Source: Solenopsis invicta (Eukaryota; Arthropoda; Insecta; Hymenoptera; Formicidae). From it: DNA of 64,000 nt. A model generated the notes under the pieces. The model made no database searches, was not told the origin of the DNA, and worked only from the letters and a program-made list of their open reading frames with translations. Positions 20,326-29,880 of this stretch are shown piece by piece (the stretch's first letter is position 1; every line of letters starts with the position of its first letter). Location: contig NC_052668.1 of the NCBI RefSeq assembly GCF_016802725.1, positions 4,105,001 through 4,169,000 on the forward strand, read 5' to 3'. The position numbers were made by a program, and so were the translations under genes.

Positions 20326-20619
20326 GGGCGGATCCCGATAGCGCACGGGACCGATAGCCCACCACCACTCACAGCGGCCGATGCTTAGAGTTTTTCTGTT
20401 GGTTAGGTTAGATAAGTCAAGATGATTGGTTGGTGGGCTATCGCACCGTGCGCTATCGGATCCCGTGGATGACACTCTTTTGGATACAGCACGATTGGAC
20501 ACCAACCAATCATCTTGACTTATCTAACCAAACCAACGGAAAAACTCTAGGTATCGGCCGCTGTGAGTGGTGGTGTCCAATCGTGCGGTGTCCAATCGTG
20601 CGCACCCCGGATCCCGTCC
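20326..20619 (+). mobile_element. Shared-core MITE, GATAGC-type arms, split by a second MITE
   Basis: Start GGGCGGATCCCGATAGCGCA; right end GGATCCCGTCC. Flanks are TTATATGT (20318-20325) and TTATATTC (20620-20627), 6 of 8 matching. Excluding the inserted MITE (20466-20608) and one duplicated octamer, the length fits its family. Its left and right arms pair as ATCCCGATAGCGCACGG and CCGTGCGCTATCGGAT. Confidence 0.85.
20466..20608 (-). mobile_element. Shared-core MITE, GATTGGACACC-type arms, nested in the other type
   Basis: 143 bp, the same length as the copy at 14445-14587 and in the opposite orientation. A perfect 8-bp duplication GGATCCCG (20458-20465 and 20609-20616) lies in the right terminal repeat of the host MITE. 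The ends are TGGATGACACTCTTTTGG and GTGCGCACCCC. The core is the same as in its host MITE. Confidence 0.9.
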
Positions 20620-20794
20620 TTATATTCTTGTCCGGCCCGACCCATCGTCGTTCGCGCGAGCCCGATCATTGTTCAACCGAGCACTCCGGTGGACTGTTAT
20701 TATTTATATATTCCAACGACATATGCCAAATATATTTTTACGTTTGTATCTTTGTACCCAAAACACGGAGCTATTATTACTAAAAACGCTGGTA

Positions 20795-21000
20795 CACAAG
20801 CGGTCATTAATGCCTTCCCTAAGGAGGTTAGGCGCGTTCCAGACACATGCATCGCATCTAGGTATTTATCATGCATGATTGTTAAATCTGACCAATCTGG
20901 CAAGACAGATTTAACAATCATGTGTAATGAACACCTAGATGCGATGCGTGTGCTGGAACGCGCCTAACCTCCTTAGGGAAGGCATTAATGACCGCTTGTG
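20795..21000. mobile_element. 206-bp palindromic TA-MITE
   Basis: Nearly perfect inverted arms of about 95 bp (CACAAGCGGTCATTAATGCC and its complement), flanked by TA (20793-20794 and 21001-21002). It is inserted near the 3' end of solo LTR copy 3. No coding sequence. Confidence 0.85.
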
Positions 21001-21094
21001 TACCCGGCAGGCACATCTGAGCAGCCTATTCCGATATTCCGCCGCACCAAAAGGTACTCGATATTCCGCCGCACCGAAAAGTACCAGCGTTACA

Positions 21095-21693
21095 TAAAGA
21101 AATATTACTCGCCATAATTATAAACTAACAGTATTAACCTCTGTAATTATTATTTTGAATAATATAGTTATAACAATAAGAACGTTTGTTTAATCTATTC
21201 TTTTCTTTGTTAAACAATATAATTCCTTCTTTTCTTTAATTTATATAATATAATTGTGACAAAAGAAACGTTAATTCCATCTGTTAAACAATATCATAGA
21301 AATGTTTTATTCTTTTTTTTCCCTATTTTAAGTGACATAATTCGTAAAAATAAAAATGTTAAATTATGCATAAATTTAAACAATATTGTAACCGCAAATA
21401 TTCCTTGTAACATGCTTCGTTGTTTTCAAACTCATCAAAAATCATTATATCAATTGAAATTTAAAATATATTTGTAATGCCGACTATTATTCAAACAAAC
21501 TATCATCTTTTATTGTTCACTATTTTAGAATAAACCATCTATGACAATTACGTACCCGCTAATTTCTCAACCATAACTACTCCCTCGCTCTTAGTGAGGT
21601 AAGCACTAGGTCCGATCCCGAGGTAAAGCAATTAGATTTGCTGCCTCAAAACAGGACCAAGGGACGCAGAACGCTTGGATATTTTGTCATTGG
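21095..21693. other. Non-coding, nothing recognised
   Basis: AT-rich; a 73-codon frame at 21256-21477 looks like chance. The segment 21590-21690 is less AT-rich (gatcccgaggtaaagcaattag) but matches nothing else in the window. Confidence 0.5.
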
Positions 21694-23253
21694 CCCAATC
21701 AGTACACAATATTTAAAAAATGTTTTTAAAAACATTTAAAAAACATTTTTAGAAACATTTATAAAAACATTAAAAATAATGGGTTAAGTGCCCTTTTTTT
21801 CATTAAAAAAATGTTTATTTTAACATCAAAAAAATGTTTTTCAAATTTTATAAAAACGTTTTTAAAACATTTAAAGAAAACGTTTATTAAACATTAAAGA
21901 AACGTTTATTTTAACGAAGCATAAATGAGCAAAACAATATTTAAAAAAAAGCTCTTAAAATAAAAAAATTTTTCAAAAACGTTAAAATTAGTGGATTTAC
22001 ACCCTTTTTTACATTAAACAATTTTTTTTAATATTAAAGTTTTTTTTTTAAATTTTTTTCTCGGAAATTTCCACGCGGTCACCCATCCAAGTTGCGACTC
22101 CAGTGAACGTTGCTTGACTTTTATAATCGCTGCGAACTGATCCCTCGTGATGATCTGTAAACACTTTGTGTTTATGAATGTACATCACTGATAGATCAGG
22201 TCAATATGTTATCGAAAAGACAAAATATATATAATTAAAGTATATTATTTATTTAAATATATATATAAGTTAATTTTTTACTGATTTTCATAGATGTTAT
22301 TGAAACATTTTTTAAACAAATTTTAAATTTAATAATAATCGAAAAATAAAGAGCTTAAATGTTAAATAAATAATAAATAAACATAATTTTATAGAGATGA
22401 AAAATAAGTAAAAAAATTAATGTTAAATAAACATTAAATAAATATTAAATAAACATTTAAAAAATGCTTACTAAAATCATTTTTTCAATTAAATAATTTA
22501 TGAAAAATAAATACTTACACAATATTAAATAAATATTTAAAAAAATGTTTATTAAAAAAAAATAAATAATAAATAATAAATTAATATTTAATAAATGTAA
22601 AATTAATGTTTTTGAAATTGTTGTTTCAAATAAAGAATTAATATAAAATGAATATTAAATAAATGTTAAGTAAATGTTAAATTAATGTTTTTAAAAAATG
22701 TTTTTTCAAATGATAAATTAATGTGAAATAAATATTAAATTAATGTTTAATAAATTTTAAATTAATATTTTAAAAAAATGTTTCTTTAAATGAAAAATTA
22801 ATGTATAATAAATATTAAATTAATGTTTAATAAATGTTAAATTAATGTTTTTAAAAAATGTTTTTTAAATAAAAAATTAATGTGAAATAAATATTAAATT
22901 AATGTTTAATAAATGTTAAATTAATGTTTTTAAAAAATGTTTTTTTAAATGAAAAATTAATGTGAAATAAATATTAAATAAACGTTAAATAAACGTTAAA
23001 TAAATATTTTCCCAAATCATTATTTTAAATATTTAGTTAATATTAAATAAATGTTAAATAAACGTTAAATAAATTTTAAATAAATATTTTTTCTAAATCA
23101 TTATTTTAAATATTTAATTAATGTTAAATAAATATTTAATAAATATTTAATAAATATTTAATAAATATTTTTGTTATAATGAATTGTACAATAAAAAATT
23201 AATATTAAATAAATATTAAAAAAACATTTAAAAAATATTGTGTGCTGATTGGG
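21694..23253. mobile_element. AT-rich TIR element of the CCCA family with 5S-like segment
   Basis: The ends CCCAATCAGTACACAATATT and the complement of AATATTGTGTGCTGATTGGG define a 1560-bp element. These ends resemble CCCAGATAGCACACAATATT at 33483. The interior is extremely AT-rich, with AAAACATTTAAAAA arrays and, from about 22580 to 23000, a tandem ~65-bp unit containing ttaatgtttaataaatgttaaattaatg. A GC-richer island at 22065-22165 resembles 5S rRNA. Flanking dinucleotides (GG and TC) do not match, unlike other copies. No ORF. Confidence 0.7.
22065..22165 (-). ncRNA. 5S rRNA-like segment (pol III internal-promoter portion)
   Basis: On the minus strand AAGTCAAGCAACGTT (22107-22121) is followed about 18 bases later by AACTTGGATGGGTGACCGC (22075-22093). 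In animal 5S rRNA the same two blocks (AAGTTAAGCAACG and CTTGGATGGGTGACCGC) lie at a similar spacing and form the internal control region. The rest of the 5S molecule is not recognisable, so this is a derived module and not a 5S gene. Related copies are at 33651-33669 (plus) and 36016-36060 (minus). Confidence 0.65.
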
Positions 23254-23625
23254 TCGCTGTTGTCCTCTGACTCATATATCCTAGATTGTCGACGCGCTCA
23301 GTCGTGCCGCTTGGCTTAACCAAGCGTGTACATTCTCTAATCGTTGCGTCCTTCCCTTTGTCACCTACTTTTTATTCATATCTATTATTTGGGCTGGACA
23401 TAACATAATTAACAATTAAAAATTTAATTCTTAATTGCAGAAGCCATGTAATTAAGAATTAAAAATTTAATTATCAGTTGCAGGCTGTATAATTAATAAC
23501 TAAAAATTCAATTGTTTATTTACTTTAGTTGTAATTAAAAATGATAAGTTTATTTATTAATTATTAACTATATAATTAAGAATTTGAATTTTAACTATTA
23601 ATTAGTGTAGTTGTTAGTTGATAAT
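23254..23625. other. AT-rich stretch with repeated taattaag motifs
   Basis: Several inverted and direct near-repeats such as aattaaaaatttaattcttaattgca occur at 23408-23470. Similar sequence continues after the gypsy element (29121-29205), so the retrotransposon probably inserted into this repeat-like tract. No gene. Confidence 0.5.
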
Positions 23626-23832
23626 TGTGGGGGAATCAGAGGGAAAATCACAAGCTCGTGCACGTGTCTTTTCAGGCTCAAGTCCTTATTGTTCTCCTTC
23701 ACCGGCTCTCGTCGCGGCGTAACCGAAAACGCTTGTGTCGCCACACGATTTATGTGTCCTACATGAGTACTTATTACTCGTTACCGACTGTGTGTTATCG
23801 ATCGGTAGGACAAGATCTAGGAATGCCCTATA
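23626..23832 (-). repeat. Gypsy 3' LTR
   Basis: About 88-90% identical to the LTR at 28911-29120. It contains the poly-A-signal region (on the minus strand aataag in place of the aataaa of the other copy). The inner boundary is blurred by the MITE at 23848-24060. Confidence 0.8.
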
Positions 23833-23847
23833 GTTTGGCCAGTCTGA

Positions 23848-24060
23848 AGGGCCTCGCACATGAAACGCATAACATAACATAAGCATAACATAAAGAGCCT
23901 CGCACATAAAATGCATAACAGAGCATAAACGTAGCATAAAGCCTCTGAACCAATAGGAATCTTATGTAAATTAATATGGCGACTTTATGTTGGATGGTCA
24001 TTGGTCCATCAGTCTTATGTTGTGCTTATGTTATGTTATGCATTTCATGTGCGAGGCCCT
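23848..24060. mobile_element. 213-bp palindromic MITE at the gypsy 3' end
   Basis: The ends AGGGCCTCGCACATGAAACG and the complement of ATTTCATGTGCGAGGCCCT are inverted, followed by CATAACATAACATAAGCA on both arms. The left side also holds a partial internal duplication (agcctcgcacataaaatgcataac). Flanks ccctata/ccctata (about 23826 and 24056) may be part of the element end or of the target. Confidence 0.75.
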
Positions 24061-24161
24061 ATACTTTATGATCGTCCTCGATCACAGGGTATAATTGCAC
24101 CAAGACTTAAATTTAGATTACTTTAAATACATACATGTTCTGACAACTGAAACTTAAAAAT

Positions 24162-24296
24162 ACGTTATGAAAAAGATGACTCTGTCATTTAATATTAGGT
24201 TAAAGTTACTTGATATCGAATTATACGAGTGAAACTTAAATTGTAGTCGTAACTTTAACCTAATATTAAATAACAGAGTCATCTTTTTCGTAACGT
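24162..24296. mobile_element. 135-bp palindromic MITE
   Basis: ACGTTATGAAAAAGATGACT pairs with the complement of AGTCATCTTTTTCGTAACGT; the arms continue through TTTAATATTAGGTTAAAGTTAC. It lies between the integrase stop and the MITE at 23848. No target duplication resolved. Confidence 0.7.
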
Positions 24297-24363
24297 CGCA
24301 TTTTATCTACACTTATTGTTCCAGTATATGGGATTTGTGAAACTTGGGACCCTTCGATATCCG

Positions 24364-25680
24364 TTATAATGTATCGATCAAAATCTGAAACTTTTTTAAT
24401 GACATAAGGTCCCTTGTATTAGGTCCCTGAATAAATTTTTTATTTACTCCGGGAGTAGTATCAACGTTTCGAATCGTGACATATTCACCTTCTTTATATA
24501 AAGTAGGAGTTTTGCGTTTTTTATTATAATTTTTGCGATTCTCTTCCTGTGCTGCTTCGATTGCAGTTGCCGCTTGTTGTCGCGTAGCCGGTAAGTCCCT
24601 TCCTTCCTCCAATAATGCTTCTAGCATCTCTTGAATTTTATCGCGACATTCATTTCGCTGATTAATTCCAAATAATAGTTTACTTGGTGTCGAGTTTGTG
24701 GATCTACATATAGTATTGTTGACCGCGTATTCTATAGATTGGATAGTTTTGTCCCATTTACTAATGTCAATTGTCTCTTTCGCAATCATTGGAACGATAA
24801 AACGATTTAATCGCTCCACTTGTCCGTTTGCTCGTGGAGTACCTACTGCTATTAATACATGCTGAATTTCTAATTTTTTTAATGTGGTTGTGAATTTATT
24901 AGAAGTAAAGCAACTTCCTCGATCACTAATAATTCTTTTTGGTTTGCTATACGCACAGAAATAATCATATAGGTGTTTGAGCACTTCATCGGACGTGGTT
25001 GATTTACAGGGGTATAATCGAACGAATTTTGTAAATCCGTCTACAATTAGGAAAATGTATTTAAATCCCCGTCCTGTCTTCTTTAGCGGGCCTAAATGAT
25101 CTACGTGAATAGTGTGAAATGGTGTACTTTCTTTTGGTATAGGATGTAAATATCCATCTAATCTTCCGCTTGCGGGTGAAAATTCAATACATTTTAAACA
25201 GTTTGTAATATATGTCTTTACTTTTGCATGTAATTTCGGCAACCAATATACGCGCATTATATTTTCTATGACTTTTTCTACACCAACATGACCAATATTA
25301 TCGTGACAAGTACGTATTATATTATTCTCTAAACATTCTGGTACATAGAAAAGTAATTGGTTGTTTTTAGCTTTCCTATAAACCAATCCGTCTCGTAATT
25401 CAAAATATTTGCTCTCGCGATCTTCTAATTATTTGCGTATACGTTGGATCGTTACATCTCTATCTTGTTCTATTGATAATACGCGCTCAAAAGTACTTCC
25501 TTCTAATACCATTATAGCGTGGCATCTGCTGAATGCATCTACGTGCGACATTTTTGATCCAGGGCGATGCTCGATAACATAATCATATAATTGCAAAAAT
25601 AATGCCCATCTTAAAATGCGCGTTCTGTTTGTTCAATGTTAATCGAAAGCTGTCGCAATCAGTTAGAATTTTAAATCGAA
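24364..25680 (-). pseudogene. Gypsy integrase
   Basis: The longest frame (25386-24364) encodes the HHCC zinc region (H-N-I-G-H-V-G-V-E-K and C-L-K-C), then the DDE core: HVDHLGPL with the first Asp, IISDRGSCFTSNKF with the second, and GTPRANGQVERLNR with the catalytic Glu at the expected spacing, followed by a C-terminal DNA-binding region. It catalyses cDNA integration. The catalytic residues look intact, but the region between RNase H and integrase (25387-25680) is broken by stops, so the polyprotein is not continuous. Confidence 0.85.
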
Positions 25681-25683
25681 TTC

Positions 25684-25989
25684 CTACCAGATATATGTGA
25701 AATCTTTTGCCGCGTAAATCACTGATAAACACTCCAATTCAAAACTATGGTAACTCAATTCCGTTTCGGTGGTGCGTTTGCTAAAATAGAATACAGATTT
25801 GAATTTATTATCTGTTTGCCGTTGCATCAAAATTGCACCAAATCCGCTCGAGCTCGCGTTGCAATGTAGTTCAGTTTCTAATTTGGGTGAATAAATCACT
25901 AAAATCGGTTGTGAAGTTAAACGATTCCTTAAAGTTTCAAATGCTGTATATTCATTTACTTCAAATCTAAATTTCGTACCCTTTTTCAA
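25684..25989 (-). pseudogene. Gypsy RNase H domain fragment
   Basis: It reads AFETLRNRLTSQPILVIYSPKLETELHCNASSSGFGAILMQ, FYFSKRTTETELSYHSFELECLSVIYAAKDF. In working elements the motif is T-D-A-S-x-x-G; here it is C-N-A-S, so the first catalytic Asp has become Asn. The frame ends at a stop after FTYIW, truncating the domain. Confidence 0.85.
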
Positions 25990-27035
25990 TAGGTCATATA
26001 ACGGTTTTGCAATTCGAGAGAAATCGAGAGAAATTGAATAAATCGTCGAAAGAAACTTGCTAAGCCAAGGAATCGGTGAACTTCATGTACATTTCTGGGC
26101 AATGGATATTTTAAAATTGTTTCAACATTTTCTGTCCCTGGTCTAATTCCATCCTGATCAATTATGTATCCTAAATAATCAATTTTTTGTAACATGATTG
26201 AACATTTGTCGAATTGTAAGTCTAAATGAAATTTTGATGCAAGTTTTCAAACTTTCTGTAGGATTTTTAAGTGTTCCTCAATACTTTCTGTAGCAATTAG
26301 TATATCGTCCATATATAATAATATTTCTTCTTTTTGAATTAAGTCTGAAAAAATGTTATAAATGAATTGTTGAAAGACTCTTGGTGCGTTAGTTAAGCCA
26401 AACGGCATACGCAAATATTTGAATTGTCCTAGTGGGGTTGTAAATGCCGTAAATTTTATAGATGATTCTGCAATTTTAACGTGATGAAATCCGTTATGTA
26501 AATCAAGGCGTGAGAAAAATTTCTTATTACGTAACCGATCCACGTGATTATCAATCAACGGGGTTGAAAAATTATCTTTTATTGTTATTTTATTTAATTC
26601 GCGGTAATCCACGCAAAGGCGTAATTCTCCGTTCTTTTTACCAATCGGATTAGCGTATGGGGAGTCACTTGGTCTAATGATATTTTCTTTCAACAAATCG
26701 CGTAAAATTTCTTGTAATTTCTGCTTGTCAGAATATGACAATTTACGTGGACGATAACTAATTGGTTGCTCGTGTTTTAAATTGATTATAAGTTGCACGT
26801 TTGATGGAATAGACTCAATAGGTGTACTTTGTTCTAAATATTCGTGTTTAAACATTCTTTTTATTTCTTCATCGACGTGAAAATCTAATTGTGGATTTAT
26901 ATTCAATTTTTCAATACCCATCGTTGGTTCGGATGTACAATTTATTTGAAAGATATCATTTAATTCTTCACTTTGCTTATTGTCATCAATTTGTTTGATT
27001 TCATTTTTGTTTTTTACTTTATTAATTAACAACAA
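25986..27035 (-). pseudogene. Gypsy reverse transcriptase
   Basis: The frame 27035-26247 contains PYANPIGKKNGELRLCVDYRELN, FFSRLDLHNGFHHVKI (motif A Asp), FGLTNAPRVFQQFI (motif B) and LLYMDDILIA (motif C, YMDD intact). A stop after ILQKV (about 26247) is followed by a second frame, 26195-25986, with DYLGYIIDQDGIRP..VHRFLGLASFFRRFI, the RT connection region. It copies element RNA to DNA. Active-site residues are present but the frame is interrupted. Confidence 0.85.
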
Positions 27036-27444
27036 AATATTGCGGCATTGTTCGGATAAAATGTAATCGCGTCCAAGTATTGCTGCAAAACTTATTGTTT
27101 CTACTGGAGTTACGTGAAATTTTATTTTTACCTGGAATGTCCTCTACAATACAATTAATTTCAAAAATATTTACAATATCTATTTTCGACTTGTTAATAC
27201 CGTAATACGCTGTAATATTTGATGGAATAATTTTACATGTCCACCGTGGGACATAATCTTCTCTAATTAAAGAAATAGGTGACCCGGTATCAATCATCGC
27301 TTTAATGTTAAAACTTTGAGTATTATTACTATTGTGTGTGACAGTATACTTTACGGTGACTATGAGCGGTTCGGTATTACTATTTGATTGGACGTGCGCT
27401 GTCTCTTCTGCGGTTGGTTGCTTCTTTTTGCCTCTTCCGTGCAC
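27022..27444 (-). pseudogene. Gypsy aspartic protease
   Basis: The frame contains FNIKAMIDTGSPISLIREDYVP, with the D-T-G-S active-site loop of retropepsins, after TVKYTV beta-strand-like sequence. The C-terminal (I/L)LG flap-partner motif is not clear because the frame shifts near 27130. It overlaps the C-terminal end of the Gag frame (27380-27444). It would process Gag-Pol. Confidence 0.75.
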
Positions 27445-28214
27445 TCTCGGATTTTGTGTGTCTTCCGCATCGAAAGCAGGAGCCCTTCTCTCGTACCGGT
27501 TTTACGCACTCACTGGACAGATGACCAAATTCATTGCAATTGAAACTACGTGGGCGATTCTCACGTGTTTTCGTCTTCTTCAATTCTTCTTTTTTCTCCT
27601 CGCGTCGTTTGTCTGGCCCTCCCGATTCTTCTTTCTTCTTCTGTTGGAATCCTTTAGAGTATGACGGCAATTTCAAGTTTGCAAAGGCTTTCAATAGATC
27701 GTCTTCTGTGCTGAACTGTTGCATGCGTGCCTGATCTCTCATCCGAATGTCTGGTATTCCGTCAATTAGATAATCCGTCAATTCGTCTTTGATCAATTGA
27801 GGCTTTGTTTGCTAACACTGTTTTATCGTGGAAATATGCCGGAAAAGTTTCTCCTGTCTGCCATATGCGTTTCTCAAAGTTTCGCCTTAATTCTAGTTTG
27901 GTTTGTCTCGTATTAAACATGCGATCCATACGTTCAAATATTTCGTCGACGTTCAATTGAATGTGTTCTGTGGTAGAATGAAACCATTCTTGCGCCTTTC
28001 TTTTCAAATGTGAACTTAGCAATACCTTTACTGCGTTATCACTCAGTCGATACGTTGTACGTAGGATTTTAGCCTGTCCTTTCCAAATTTCGAAAGTATT
28101 TTTCTTGCCATTAAAATCGGCAAGCAAGTCGCTGATCTCTCTCAGTCGTATTGGTGGACCCAATGATGTACAGTGCATTGCATTGATGCCTGGGGTACCG
28201 ATTTTAAGAACCAC
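27380..28214 (-). pseudogene. Gypsy Gag, capsid and zinc-knuckle part
   Basis: 28214-27762 encodes a capsid-like stretch (IWKGQAKILRTTYRLSDNAVKVLLSSHLKRKAQEWFHS, then FEKRIWQTGETFPAYFHDK). 27796-27380, in another frame, continues LIDGIPDIRMRDQARMQQF and a basic region. Two degenerate zinc knuckles follow: FNCNEFGHLSSEC (first Cys replaced by Ser) and CFRCGRHTKSESA (His/last Cys lost). Gag packages the element RNA. A frameshift near 27780 and the damaged knuckles mark decay. Confidence 0.75.
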
Positions 28215-28258
28215 GTTTTTTTCTTAGTTATTTTTACGTTTATGACCAAATGCTGCCG

Positions 28259-28681
28259 TCAATTGGTACCCCAGGCATCAATGCAACGCACTATACGCGC
28301 TGCGGCTGTCGGTCCGTTTTCACTTTGTTCGGCCCATCGCAATTCTTTTTGTAATACCGCATTTTCGCGTCTTAGCAATTCGAGTTCTCTTTGTAATAGT
28401 GTGTTCGTATTGCTGCTTCCTCTTCTTCCCTCATCTCTGCAATCTGCAGCGCTATGACTTGTGTGAGTCGCCGCTGTTGTGGAAGCGTCCCCCTGTCTTC
28501 TCCTTTGGGCGCCGCTACACTTCCCGTTTCGTTGTTTTATGACCTGCGATAACGATTCAGGATTCACTGCCGTCAATCGTGCGATCAATTCGGCTTTCGT
28601 GCCCGTCGTCGACAATCCCAATTCTCTCAAAAACTGTTTCAATTGCGCTACCGAAAAGTTTGCTAATTCCATGATGCTCAA
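28259..28681 (-). pseudogene. Gypsy Gag N-terminus with SAP-like motif and coiled coil
   Basis: After an initiating region the protein reads MELANFSVAQLKQFLRELGLSTTGTKAELIARL (abbreviated motif: helix, L-x-x-L-G-L-x-T-x-G-x-K-A-E-L-I-x-R-L), the pattern of a SAP DNA-binding motif. A Ser/Thr-rich region and a likely coiled coil (LLQRELELLRRENAVLQKELRWAEQ) follow. It ends at a stop at 28259, beside an inverted repeat (28170-28200 against 28262-28291) that seems to have rearranged the join to the capsid part. SAP motifs at Gag N-termini are known in some gypsy elements of arthropods. Confidence 0.7.
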
Positions 28682-28910
28682 TAGTCGTTATGAATGCACG
28701 TTCTTTTGTCCAACGTGTTGCCACTAACCTTTACGGCCACGCATGATGCAATATACGCAGCACCTTCGTAAATCTTCGGACACAACTCGACAATTAACTC
28801 GCAAAAATGCTATGCGTCAATCACTCTTCTGTTCAATCGTCCGAATCACAATTATTCGAATCCGACAATCCAATATCTAAATCTCAATCTTTATCCCACT
28901 TCTGAAAAAC

Positions 28911-29120
28911 TGTGGAGAAATCAGAGGGAAAATCACAAGATCATGCACGTGTCTTTTTAGGCTCAAGTTCTTTATTGTTCTCTTTTGCCGGCTTTTGTCG
29001 CGGCGTAAGCGAAAACGCTTGTGTCGCCACACGATTTATGCGTCCTACATGAGTACTTATTATTCGTTACCGACCGTGTGTTATTGATCGGTAGGACAAG
29101 ATCTAGGAATGTCGTATACA
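28911..29120 (-). repeat. Gypsy 5' LTR
   Basis: It begins (plus strand) TGTGGAGAAATCAGAGG and ends GTCGTATACA. On the minus strand it holds aataaagaacttgag as poly-A signal. Minus-strand leader sequence with a tRNA-Leu-like primer site follows directly (28880-28910). Confidence 0.8.
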
Positions 29121-29214
29121 ATTAAAATTTTGGTTATTAATTAAAGACGACTTTAATTAAGAAGAATAATTTTAATTATTTAATTATTAATATCTAATTA
29201 CAAATTTGGAACTC

Positions 29215-29880
29215 TGCTGTGTCGTATAAAAAAGAAACCAACATTGCAGTGTCATCACTGTGACAACCCCCTGGACTCCGCGCAGCACACGCTCGAGCAT
29301 TGCAAATAAATGAGGCTGTAGGCTTCGGACAAGGGCCGTGCAGGAGGGGTGTCCCCATGCCCCCCTTCCTTTATCCCCTGGTCAGGTGAGGGACCGGAGG
29401 ATGGACGACATACGTTGGAAGTCCCTGACATACGTTCTCAGTTACAATGAAGCCGGCAAGGTCTAACGCATGGAGAGGATGTGACCCCTGACAGGGGAAT
29501 CAGTCTCCCAAAGCCTCGCCAGAGGGAGGAAGGGTTCTAGAGCGTGGGGTGCCTGACGCTGGTCAGGGGTCCTCCACGTGCCCTCCTCCCGAGGTAAAAG
29601 AAGTAACCGTGCTGGACCCGTTCCGGCGCGAAGGGGCCTGAGGTGTCCGGCGGGGACCGGTGCCTCGGGCTTTACCTCCATACCAGGGAAAGAGGCGGGG
29701 TGTCCCTGTCCTCCGTCTAGGGCGAAAATAGTCCATTAGAACCAGCTGAGGAGGATGTCGCCAAACTCGCCGGCAAGATCAAGTCGTTCAGTTAGGACAA
29801 CAGGTTCGGGGAACCCTGGAAGTATGCTCCATGCGTTTCTGGAGCTTCCCCACTATAAGGACTAGGATAGGACTGGAGGG
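29215..29880 (+). mobile_element. R1-clade LINE fragment, 3' part
   Basis: 29240-29300 encodes CHHCDNPLDSAQHTLEHC, the CCHC motif found near the C-terminus of R1-clade polyproteins (compare CHHCPEVRDTA at 51123). The following GC-rich sequence to about 29880 has no sustained frame and would be 3' UTR. A 72-codon minus-strand frame here is probably chance. The fragment is truncated on its 5' side by AT-rich sequence. Confidence 0.6.

Larger units (their letters stand above)
16888..21094 (+). mobile_element. Solo LTR, TGTAAC family, copy 3, heavily interrupted
   Basis: It begins TGTAACGTTACGCCCCTCC and ends AGTACCAGCGTTACA, with family TATA box gatatataagccgat near 17087. Flanks are TAAG (16884-16887) and TAAA (21095-21098), a 3-of-4 match to a 4-bp duplication. 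Insertions: Harbinger 17223-19836, nested MITEs 20326-20619, TA-MITE 20795-21000. It starts only 52 bp after copy 2 ends and has the same orientation. Confidence 0.75.
23626..29120 (-). mobile_element. Ty3/gypsy LTR retrotransposon, minus strand
   Basis: Direct LTRs of about 210 bp at 23626-23832 and 28911-29120 share TGTGGNGAATCAGAGGGAAA and ggtaggacaagatctaggaatg. Coding order on the minus strand is gag, protease, RT, RNase H, integrase, as in Ty3/gypsy; there is no env. The leader after the 5' LTR contains TCAGAAGTGGGAT (about 28893-28905), which matches the 3' part of tRNA-Leu and may be the primer-binding site. Two MITEs lie near the 3' LTR. A clear flanking duplication was not found. 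Stops and frameshifts in gag and pol indicate inactivity. Confidence 0.85.

Noticed and set aside
20400..20416. Telomere-like ggttaggttag
   Set aside because: Only two units, and inside a MITE core present in many positions; not a telomere.
22065..22165. Functional 5S rRNA gene
   Set aside because: Only the internal promoter blocks are recognisable; the 5' third and the 3' end do not match.
21694..23253. CRISPR-like array or origin from repeated AT motifs
   Set aside because: Units are contiguous tandem repeats with no spacers, in a eukaryotic TIR element.
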